Below, piece by piece: positions 40,568 to 46,785 of a stretch of 64,000 bases of DNA (position 1 is the stretch's first letter; each line of letters begins with the position of its first letter). Location: assembly GCA_009779925.1 (NCBI GenBank), contig WRAZ01000001.1, forward strand, positions 1-64,000, in the 5' to 3' direction. The DNA is from Chitinivibrionia bacterium. GTDB lineage: Bacteria > Fibrobacterota > Chitinivibrionia > Chitinivibrionales > Chitinivibrionaceae. Position numbers and translations under genes: made by a program. Under the pieces are notes generated by a model, which searched no databases, was not told the DNA's origin, and saw only the letters and a list, made by a program, of their open reading frames with translations.

Positions 40568-42112
40568 ATGGAACAAATGGCGGAATTGTTAAGCGATGCA
40601 AATATTGACGACATAATAAACGACCCAAATGCAAGAGAACAAATTCCTGTGGGTCATTCTGATTATCGTAATCAAATACTCGACTTAGCCCAAGTGCTTA
40701 CAGACGCGTCAAAAGATTTTATGCAAAACGGCACAAATTCGCAAGTTATCGACTTTGAAATAACGGTTGATATGTTGCTCGATATGTTCTTTGGCACGGA
40801 CGGAACAGTCGAAACGCAAGGAGACGGCGGTTTACTTTTGCATTATTACGACCCTGCAACAGGCAACGATTACAGCGAAGTTCGCCAACGAATTTGGAAT
40901 AATTTGATAGCCGCACACGAACATTTAAGAGGTCGTGCACCCAATCCGACAAATACGGGCACGGTCAGCGAAAATGCAATAAGTTTTCGCTACGATTTTC
41001 TGACGGCAATAAGAACGGTTAAAGCAGATTTACCGTTTGAACGACGTTTCAATATAGCAGGAGACGCGGCTCTGCTTATTTCTCGAAATTCCGATGTCGG
41101 CTGTGGAAGAGAATTGCCGGGCGGAGTGGTTGATGAAATATATCCGCGTATAAGCAACATTGACATAAGACCTGCCGTGCAAAGATGTACGTTTATTGTC
41201 GCTATGACCGATAATGAATTAAACGGTCGAGTTCGTTGGACGCTTGACCATACGTGGAACATTTGGAATTCCGCAGAAATGCTTGAAGAGCAAGCAAGCA
41301 CGAGCAACACATTCAGAATTGTGGTTCCATTAGAAACAGCAGGAGATTATAGAACAATTTGGATAATGGCGGAAGACGCTTCGGGAAATTCGGTTGTGCG
41401 CAAAAGAGAAATTACTTTTATTGCGCCTCTTGTAGTCGCCCTTGACCTTTCCGACGAAGAAGAAATAAGCGGAAACGGCACAATCGAAGAGCCGTTGTTT
41501 ATAGAAACCGAGACATTCTCAAGTCGAGATGAATTGCGAGAATTCTTGTATTCGCATCTGACTTTTGATGGCGAAGAAAACGAATTTTCAAGAAACTTGG
41601 TAAAAATAACGCTTACTCCGATAGAGCCGCAAACACAAAACGCTCCGCGTTCCTCCGGTGAATACAGATTGTACCGCCTAACAATGGAAGCAACAGACGA
41701 AAACGTAATCGTCCCCCAAGAATTTATTGGCGGGATATACATAAGAATTGCGGTAGAAGAGAACTACGCAACCTTTATTCGCAATAACACTTCTCGCGAC
41801 ACTCGCCACGGCATTCTCCTCGAAAACGCCATCGTCTCCGATGTGGCAAAAATCTCGGTAATCACCCCCGAACCAGCAACAATAACCCTGCGAATTATAG
41901 ATAATCTGGGCAATGTTGTATTTTCGGAAACCACCGTACGGGCGGGTTTAAAACCTGCCCATACAAACGCCGCAGATAACGCAATTGTCTGGAATTTAAC
42001 CAACCAATCAGGCAGATACGTCGCCAACGGCACCTATCTGATTGTGGTGGAAGCAACAAGTATCAGCGGCAGACGATTTTCGTATTCGGCAAGAATTGGA
42101 GTAAACAAGTAA
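40568..42112 (+). CDS. Headless surface-protein fragment with FlgD/T9SS-like C-terminus
   Basis: 514 residues from the ATG at 40568. The open frame further upstream is antisense to the cellulase gene and not real. There is no signal peptide, so an exported protein seems to have lost its N-terminus. Ig-like beta domains are seen (RWTLDHTWNIWNSAEM, TIWIMAEDASGNSVVRKREI), then the sorting domain (LRIIDNLGNVVFSE, ANGTYLIVVEATSISGRRFS) nearly identical to that at 7474. An eight-residue insertion (RAGLKPAH) is encoded by a palindrome at 41940. It could still be expressed from its promoter as a cytosolic fragment. Confidence 0.6.
   Translation: MEQMAELLSDANIDDIINDPNAREQIPVGHSDYRNQILDLAQVLTDASKDFMQNGTNSQVIDFEITVDMLLDMFFGTDGTVETQGDGGLLLHYYDPATGNDYSEVRQRIWNNLIAAHEHLRGRAPNPTNTGTVSENAISFRYDFLTAIRTVKADLPFERRFNIAGDAALLISRNSDVGCGRELPGGVVDEIYPRISNIDIRPAVQRCTFIVAMTDNELNGRVRWTLDHTWNIWNSAEMLEEQASTSNTFRIVVPLETAGDYRTIWIMAEDASGNSVVRKREITFIAPLVVALDLSDEEEISGNGTIEEPLFIETETFSSRDELREFLYSHLTFDGEENEFSRNLVKITLTPIEPQTQNAPRSSGEYRLYRLTMEATDENVIVPQEFIGGIYIRIAVEENYATFIRNNTSRDTRHGILLENAIVSDVAKISVITPEPATITLRIIDNLGNVVFSETTVRAGLKPAHTNAADNAIVWNLTNQSGRYVANGTYLIVVEATSISGRRFSYSARIGVNK
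41940..41960. repeat. Palindromic element inserted in frame in a surface-protein gene
   Basis: GGGC-G-GGTTT-AAA-ACC-T-GCCC forms a hairpin. It adds RAGLKPAH to a domain whose close relative at 7474 lacks these residues. Confidence 0.6.
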
Positions 42113-42140
42113 AATATTTTTGTTTTCGGTTAATTTTGTA

Positions 42141-42167
42141 GAGCCAAGGCATGCCTTGGCTCTTTTT
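42141..42167 (+). terminator. Strong terminator of the surface-protein fragment
   Basis: GAGCCAAGGC-AT-GCCTTGGCTC followed by TTTTT, 28 bases past the stop at 42112. Confidence 0.85.
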
Positions 42168-42171
42168 ATTT

Positions 42172-42191
42172 GCGGCAAAACGTATTTTACC
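42172..42191 (+). promoter_or_regulatory. Promoter-like element of the DUF58 gene
   Basis: Reads GCGGCAAAACGTATTTTACC, 28 bases before 42219. Confidence 0.55.
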
Positions 42192-42218
42192 TTATAAAAA
42201 TACAAAAGGAGCATAAAA

Positions 42219-43097
42219 ATGATACCAAGTGAAGTCCTCTCAGCCGTGAAACGTATCGAAATAAAAACAGGGAAAATCATCAACTCGATTATGGGGGGTG
42301 AGTACAAAGCTGTTTTTAAGGGCAACGGAATGGAATTTGCCGATGTGCGCAAGTATTTTGAGGGCGACGACGTCAGGATGATTGATTGGAACGTAACCGC
42401 AAGAACAGGCGAGCCGTTCATAAAACGCAACATAGAAGAGCGCGAATTAACGGTTATTTTGATGGTCGATATGTCCGCTTCCTCCGATTTTGGGACAAAA
42501 AAACAGTTCAAAAGCCAAATGATAGCCGAGCTTACCGCGCTTTTGGCGTTTTCGGCGATAAAAAATAACGACAGGGTAGGACTTTTGCTATTTTCCGACA
42601 AAATCGAAAAATTTATCCCGCCGAAAAAAGGCAAAAAAGCAATTTTAGCGCTTATCCGCGAACTGCTTTACTACAAATCCACAAGCAAAAAAACCGACAT
42701 CGCTCAAGCATTGGCGCACATAAACCAAATACAAAAGAAAAAAGCGGTAATCTTCTGCGTTTCGGATTTCATCTGCGAACAAAACTTTGAAAAACTTCTT
42801 TCGACCACCGCCAAAAGGCACGATTTTATAGCCGTAAGCATAGACGACCCCCGCGAAAACGAACTTGTCAACGTCGGACTTTTGGAATTATACGACGCCG
42901 AAACAGGCGACAGAATGCTTGTAGATACGGGAAGTAAAAGGTTTAGAGAGCAATACAAATCGCAAAGACAAAAAAGAAAAGACGATTTAGCGGCAACTTT
43001 TTTGGCAAAAAAAATAGACCAGATTTCGCTTTCGACAGAGACGGGGTATATTGAGCCGTTGATTAAGTTTTTTCACGGGAGAGAGAAAAGACGGTAG
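42219..43097 (+). CDS. DUF58 protein with von Willebrand-like fold
   Basis: 292 residues. The DUF58 signature is GMEFADVRKYFEGDDVRMIDWN, followed by TGEPFIKRNIEERELTVILM and a MIDAS-like DMSASSDF. The C-terminus is basic. DUF58 genes normally sit beside moxR ATPase and VWA/BatA genes that act as a chaperone system for envelope proteins. None of these is present here, so it is an orphan member. The start has AAAGGAGCATAAAA. Confidence 0.88.
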   Translation: MIPSEVLSAVKRIEIKTGKIINSIMGGEYKAVFKGNGMEFADVRKYFEGDDVRMIDWNVTARTGEPFIKRNIEERELTVILMVDMSASSDFGTKKQFKSQMIAELTALLAFSAIKNNDRVGLLLFSDKIEKFIPPKKGKKAILALIRELLYYKSTSKKTDIAQALAHINQIQKKKAVIFCVSDFICEQNFEKLLSTTAKRHDFIAVSIDDPRENELVNVGLLELYDAETGDRMLVDTGSKRFREQYKSQRQKRKDDLAATFLAKKIDQISLSTETGYIEPLIKFFHGREKRR

Positions 43098-43154
43098 AAC
43101 GATTTAGTTTTTGTTTTCCGCTATAAATAACTTTTAATGTTTCATTTGATAAAC

Positions 43155-43207
43155 ACCTGTTAATCATACACTTACCACCTGTTCGGACAAATTAGAAGTT
43201 GGAGTTC
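43155..43207. repeat. Dispersed ~50-base repeat, copy B
   Basis: CTTACCACCTG, GACA, ATTAGAAGT and TTCT in the same order and spacing as 7338-7390. A hairpin (AAACTCGCGAGTTT, 43292-43305) follows about 85 bases later, as a terminator follows copy A. Confidence 0.55.
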
Positions 43208-43329
43208 TATTTTGGCTAAAAAATAATTTATGCCTTTGCTGTAAAGTGGGAAAATGTTGAATTTGGTGTTTTTATTAAAACAAAAAAGAGCAAACTCGCG
43301 AGTTTACCTTCTCCTGCAAAATTTAATGT

Positions 43330-43522
43330 AAGACAAAAACAGCAATAGGCTGTTCTGCCAAATAATTCATATTTTGCAACAAATAGTGATTATCATCCAA
43401 CTTTAAGTAAAAAAGAGAGAAAACAAGAACAATCTCACACATAAGGTTGCTCTCTCAAATTTACTTGAGAGAAAAGGGTGATTTGCAAGGATATAATCCC
43501 GACAAAACACTATTTGTTGCGT
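43330..43522 (-). ncRNA. Structured RNA of about 195 nt, copy 2
   Basis: On the minus strand the closing stem pairs GCAACAAATAGTG (43520-43508) with CACTATTTGTTGC (43388-43376). It is extended inside by GATTAT/ATAATC and TCC/GGA pairs, and AAGTAAA...GAGAG pairs with CTCTC...TTTACTT further in. It ends with the linker TTTGGCAGAACAGCC and the terminator AACAGC-CTATT-GCTGTTTTTG (43354-43338), almost identical to copy 1. The inner sequence has little similarity to copy 1, yet length, layout, promoter and 3' end are the same. No ORF fits. The region 43098-43644 holds only this RNA and repeats. Confidence 0.6.
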
Positions 43523-43541
43523 GGGTAAAATAATATTTATT
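43523..43541 (-). promoter_or_regulatory. Promoter-like element of structured RNA copy 2
   Basis: Reads AATAAATATTATTTTACCC on the minus strand, directly before the RNA's 5' arm. Confidence 0.6.
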
Positions 43542-43552
43542 TTTGGTAATAT

Positions 43553-43595
43553 GGGAAGTTTTTGAAAACAGCGGTGTTTTGGTGCTTTTTTTGTG
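43553..43595. repeat. Upstream repeat (GAAAACAGC...TTTGGTGC...), copy 1
   Basis: TTTTTGAAAACAGC, then TTTGGTGCTTTTTTTGT. It matches 44121-44165 and lies about 15 bases upstream of a minus-strand promoter-like element, as the other copy does. Confidence 0.55.
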
Positions 43596-43644
43596 TTTGA
43601 ATAACTCTCTGCTACGCTAATTCAACGACGGTTTCCTTAATAAT

Positions 43645-43899
43645 CTAAGCGTTGATTTTACCTTCATATAGCTGTTCAATCGGAAAAATCAAATCCCAGT
43701 TTTTGCCCCAAACAATGTTTCCGCTTTCTAATTTGAATTTCTTGAAATTCTCCCGCTTTTTGTATCTGTTGTGCTGAGGATGCGGATGCTCTTTAAGAAA
43801 AACGCCGAAATCGACAATTTTTTTTGCCGCATCGTTGAACGTTAATTCAACCTTGTATTCGCCGTTGTATTCGGCTTTGACTATTTTTAATCTGCGCAT
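43645..43899 (-). CDS. DUF2442 protein
   Basis: 84 residues from the ATG at 43899, which has GAAAGGATTTGATT upstream. The fold is recognised from KAEYNGEYKVELTFNDAAKK and the closing NIVWGKNWDLIFPIEQLY. DUF2442 proteins usually pair with DUF4160 proteins in toxin-antitoxin-like couples. The upstream partner here is only a fragment. A His/Pro-rich insert (KEHPHPQHNRYKK) is unusual. Confidence 0.75.
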   Translation of the reverse strand: MRRLKIVKAEYNGEYKVELTFNDAAKKIVDFGVFLKEHPHPQHNRYKKRENFKKFKLESGNIVWGKNWDLIFPIEQLYEGKINA

Positions 43900-43901
43900 A
43901 A

Positions 43902-44018
43902 TCAAATCCTTTCGGTTATTTTTGTAATTTTCACTTTTTCTTTCAATATAAAATATTTAACCCATTTATCTACAATGTTCATAGCATATTTTTTGATAAA
44001 TTTCTTTACCGACCTCAT
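43902..44018 (-). pseudogene. DUF4160-like partner, truncated
   Basis: The ATG at 44018 starts a 38-residue frame (MRSVKKFIKKYAMNIVDKWV) ending two bases before the DUF2442 start. The same frame is open upstream to about 44075 (KLKEIKHRNKAGVDPLPEKD) but has no start codon. The LP-EK, Trp and Lys-rich pattern looks like the end of a DUF4160 protein. The catalytic or folding core is missing. Confidence 0.4.
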
Positions 44019-44091
44019 ATCTTTTTCGGGCAACGGGTCAACGCCTGCTTTGTTTCTGTGTTTTATTTCCTTTAATTTACTTGTTAGTATA

Positions 44092-44109
44092 GAAAATAAT
44101 ATTTTGTTC
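44092..44109 (-). promoter_or_regulatory. Promoter-like element of the DUF4160/DUF2442 pair
   Basis: Reads GAACAAAATATTATTTTC on the minus strand. Repeat copy 2 (44121) lies just upstream. Confidence 0.5.
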
Positions 44110-44120
44110 GCGGTGATGTG

Positions 44121-44165
44121 AGGGATTTTTTGAAAACAGCTGACATTTGGTGCTTTTTTTGTTGC
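44121..44165. repeat. Upstream repeat (GAAAACAGC...TTTGGTGC...), copy 2
   Basis: Shares TTTTTTGAAAACAGC and ATTTGGTGCTTTTTTTG with 43553-43595, and has the same distance to a minus-strand promoter-like element. Confidence 0.55.
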
Positions 44166-44200
44166 AAAGAGAGAAAATGTCTGATATTAACTTTTTTCGT

Positions 44201-44220
44201 GCGGCAAATATTATTTTATG
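44201..44220 (+). promoter_or_regulatory. Promoter-like element without an evident gene
   Basis: Reads GCGGCAAATATTATTTTATG, a perfect match. The ATG at its end opens a 25-residue frame (44218-44295, MEKGFTLQYTKSEKRDNKVE) with no ribosome binding site. Nothing else is seen in 44166-44324. Confidence 0.4.
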
Positions 44221-44324
44221 GAAAAGGGTTTTACGCTACAATATACGAAATCTGAGAAAAGAGACAACAAAGTAGAAATTTCACCCCGAATGTAAATAAC
44301 GGTTTTCCGCATTTATAGGCAATT

Positions 44325-44702
44325 TCACGAAAACATCGCCAAAATCTTCGGCAGAAATATAATACACCCGATAATCGTCGCTCCTGTCGCCGCGATTAAA
44401 ACGGCGCCTGCGGCAACGTCTTTTGCCTTGCCTATAAGCGGATTAAATTCTTTGCAGAAAGCGTCGCCTAAGCATTCTAAGGCGGTGTTTAGCGCCTCGG
44501 CTACCCAGACCGACATCATTGCAAGAATAAGAAGCTTCCAATCGCTTGAAGATACGTTAAGAAAAAATCCCAAAGCGACGACTATAAACGTCATCATTGC
44601 GTGGATCCACGCGTTTTTTTGCGTTTTTATTATGACAAAGACGCCGTTCAGCGCGTATCGTACACTTTCTATTCGTCTTTTTATGAAGTTAATAATCGGC
44701 AT
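44325..44702 (-). CDS. dgkA: Diacylglycerol kinase (undecaprenol kinase type)
   Basis: 125 residues with three membrane helices. Motifs KTQKNAWIHA, VWVAEALNTALE (catalytic Glu) and KAKDVAAGAVLI are diagnostic of the small prokaryotic DagK family. It phosphorylates diacylglycerol or undecaprenol at the inner membrane. It lies after the Xer gene on the same strand but has its own promoter-like element. The start is preceded by AAAAAGGAGCG. Confidence 0.93.
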   Translation of the reverse strand: MPIINFIKRRIESVRYALNGVFVIIKTQKNAWIHAMMTFIVVALGFFLNVSSSDWKLLILAMMSVWVAEALNTALECLGDAFCKEFNPLIGKAKDVAAGAVLIAATGATIIGCIIFLPKILAMFS

Positions 44703-44718
44703 AATCGCTCCTTTTTGC

Positions 44719-44738
44719 CATCAAAATACTATTGCCCC
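44719..44738 (-). promoter_or_regulatory. Promoter-like element of dgkA
   Basis: Reads GGGGCAATAGTATTTTGATG on the minus strand, 17 bases before 44702. It overlaps the last codons of the Xer gene. Confidence 0.5.
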
Positions 44739-45712
44739 GACCGAGGATGCGCCTGTTTGAAAGATTTCAGCATTTTTTCTATATTTACGTGCGTGTAAAC
44801 CTGTGTGGAAGCAAGCGACGAATGTCCAAGCATTTCTTTTACCACGCGAATATCGGCGCCGTTGTCGAGCAGGTGCGAGGCAAAAGAATGGCGCAAAATG
44901 TGCGGACTTCTTTTTTTTGCCGCCGAAACTGCGCTTAGTTCCCTTTCCACGATTTGCCTAATTCGTCTGATGGACAAAAGCGAGCGTTCTTTGTTGCGTA
45001 AGTCTCTGCGGCTTTTTGACATTGCTTCATAATTTTTGCTTTCTTTTCGTCCGCTTTTCGCTGTTCTGTCAAATATAAAAACGCCTCGCGGATTTTCTTT
45101 AAGAAATTCTTCCAAAAGCGCCAGAGCCGCATCTGTAATCGGCACAATCCGCTCCTTGTTGCCCTTTCCGATTACGCGCATAGTTTGGTTGTGTTTGTTT
45201 ATATTGCTTTTCATCAAATTGCTAAGTTCCGAAACGCGAATGCCGCTTCCGTAAAGGAATTCTATAATAAGTTTGTCGCGCACACTCGTGGGTTTTATGT
45301 TTTCGATTTCGGAATTTTGCGGCGTTGGTTCTTCGTAAGCATCTCCCAAATCCTGCATTTGAGGCTGGGTAATTATTGCGGGAATATTTTTATCAATTTT
45401 TATTGCATAAATAAGCCGCACGGGATTTGACGACAGCGCTTCTCTTTTCACCAAAAATTTTCCGAAAGAAAGCAGACAAGAACGTTTTCGAGCTATGCTT
45501 TTGGATTTTTGTCCGCTTTCTTTCAGCCAATATACATATTTTCGGATATTTCCTTTTACAAAAATGTCGGCAACTTCCGTTTGTTCGCTGACTTGCACAA
45601 CTTCGGCAAATTGGTCTAAATCTCGCCTGTATGCGTCAGTCGTGTTAATCGAATAGCCCCGTTGCTTTTCGAGATTGTTCAAAAATGCTTCTTTTGCTTC
45701 GCTGAATTGCAT
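44729..45712 (-). CDS. Xer-type tyrosine recombinase
   Basis: 327 residues from the ATG at 45712 (GAGCGG upstream). A TTG seven codons earlier is less likely. An N-terminal SAM-like core-binding domain (GYSINTTDAYRRDLDQF) precedes the catalytic domain with Arg (GSGIRVSEL), Lys (IGKGNKERIVP), His-x-x-Arg (HILRHSFASHLL), His (GHSSLASTQ) and Tyr (VYTHVN). It resembles XerC/XerD, which resolve chromosome dimers at dif. An insertion near residues 215-240 (SGRKESKNYEAMSKSRRDL) lengthens it. No phage or cassette attachment site is obvious next to it. Confidence 0.88.
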   Translation of the reverse strand: MQFSEAKEAFLNNLEKQRGYSINTTDAYRRDLDQFAEVVQVSEQTEVADIFVKGNIRKYVYWLKESGQKSKSIARKRSCLLSFGKFLVKREALSSNPVRLIYAIKIDKNIPAIITQPQMQDLGDAYEEPTPQNSEIENIKPTSVRDKLIIEFLYGSGIRVSELSNLMKSNINKHNQTMRVIGKGNKERIVPITDAALALLEEFLKENPRGVFIFDRTAKSGRKESKNYEAMSKSRRDLRNKERSLLSIRRIRQIVERELSAVSAAKKRSPHILRHSFASHLLDNGADIRVVKEMLGHSSLASTQVYTHVNIEKMLKSFKQAHPRSGQ

Positions 45713-45767
45713 AAAATACCGCTCGTTAGTCAATTTTCTTAAATTAATAAATCGAGTAGTTTTCTCC

Positions 45768-46580
45768 TTACCAACTTACGCCAAGTCGTAATGTTTCCAT
45801 AAAATTACCTGCTTGAATTCTCACCAAATACGTTTCGGGCGGAACGCGCTGTCCTGCGGTGTTTCTCAAATCCCATTCAAAAATGCGCGAATTCTGCACT
45901 TGCGCATTCGTTGAAAACACCACGCTTCCCGTATGATTTAAGATTGCTATGTTTACATTTGCAGGCGTGGTTGTGTTTACTAAAATTCGAGCGGTATTCG
46001 ATACGGGATTTTCCATTACAGCCGCTTCAAAAAGCGTATTTACGACATTGTTTTGCGCCGCGTTTTGTGCTATATTTTCAACCGTTCCCAAATTAAAAAT
46101 AGTATCGTTTCCGAGATACGCAATTCGTTGAACGCCTTCGTTGCGAATAATCACAAAATGTCCTTGTTGATGCAAATTATTTTGAAAAGTATTGTTATCA
46201 AACAGAGTGAGTTCACCGAAATTCACCACTGCCCCTGCGGCGGGTTGCGCGACAAAGTTGTCCGTTAAAGCTGTGTTTCGCGAATAATTATTTCCAAATA
46301 CGCTGTTAATAATAGTCAATTTCCCGTGATTTATAATCGGTGCAACAACTTTTTCCACGCCGATTTGAGCGCTGTCGCCCGTGCTTCCCAAAATATTGTT
46401 TCGGAAGGTGCAATTTTCCACAATCAGAGTTCCGTGATTCGTTATAACAAAATCTCCTGAAAACCCTTCAAAAACCATATTTCGCAATATTCTAGCTTCG
46501 CCTTCTTGAATAATGATTTCGTTCGGAAGCGCCAAAATAACAGTAAATACACAGCAGATTAACAAAAATAATTTTTTCAT
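45768..46580 (-). CDS. Secreted beta-helix protein with C-terminal sorting domain
   Basis: 270 residues from the ATG at 46580 (AAAGGGTGG upstream, then the signal peptide KKLFLLICCVFTVILALP). The frame upstream of this start is open but non-coding. The middle is a right-handed beta-helix with N-rich turns (VENCTFRNNIL, IINSVFGNNYS, LFDNNTFQNNL). The end is a FlgD/T9SS-like domain (NIAILNHTGSVVFS, PETYLVRIQAGNF). Probably a surface protein. It diverges from the CBM5/12 gene at 46786, whose ribosome binding region is very similar. Confidence 0.75.
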   Translation of the reverse strand: MKKLFLLICCVFTVILALPNEIIIQEGEARILRNMVFEGFSGDFVITNHGTLIVENCTFRNNILGSTGDSAQIGVEKVVAPIINHGKLTIINSVFGNNYSRNTALTDNFVAQPAAGAVVNFGELTLFDNNTFQNNLHQQGHFVIIRNEGVQRIAYLGNDTIFNLGTVENIAQNAAQNNVVNTLFEAAVMENPVSNTARILVNTTTPANVNIAILNHTGSVVFSTNAQVQNSRIFEWDLRNTAGQRVPPETYLVRIQAGNFMETLRLGVSW

Positions 46581-46625
46581 AAAAAACCACCCTTTAAAAT
46601 AAAAAAGTTCACTTAGCCTACATAT

Positions 46626-46645
46626 AAAATATAGTATATAATTGT
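46626..46645 (-). promoter_or_regulatory. Promoter-like element of the beta-helix gene
   Basis: Reads ACAATTATATACTATATTTT on the minus strand, 46 bases before 46580. A weaker match. Confidence 0.35.
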
Positions 46646-46785
46646 AGGTTTTTCTTGAAAAAATATAAAAAACAAACAAAACCCAAAAAAATGAGCGAAA
46701 ATGAATTTTATTTACTATGTTTTTTATTAGGGGTTGCACAAAAAAAATCTGAAGCTTGAGAAAATTTTTTAAAAGGTTGGTTCTT

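Noticed and set aside
41764-42033. Leftward frame inside the headless surface gene
   Set aside because: It is the reverse shadow of the sorting domain and ends in no sensible gene context.
44729-45712. Integron integrase or phage integrase
   Set aside because: The sequence and size fit the housekeeping Xer group. No attC-like sites, cassettes or phage genes adjoin it, and dgkA follows directly.
46581-46739. N-terminal extension of the beta-helix protein up to 46739
   Set aside because: It would bury a good signal peptide and ribosome binding site at 46580 under 53 unlikely residues that cross the promoter region.
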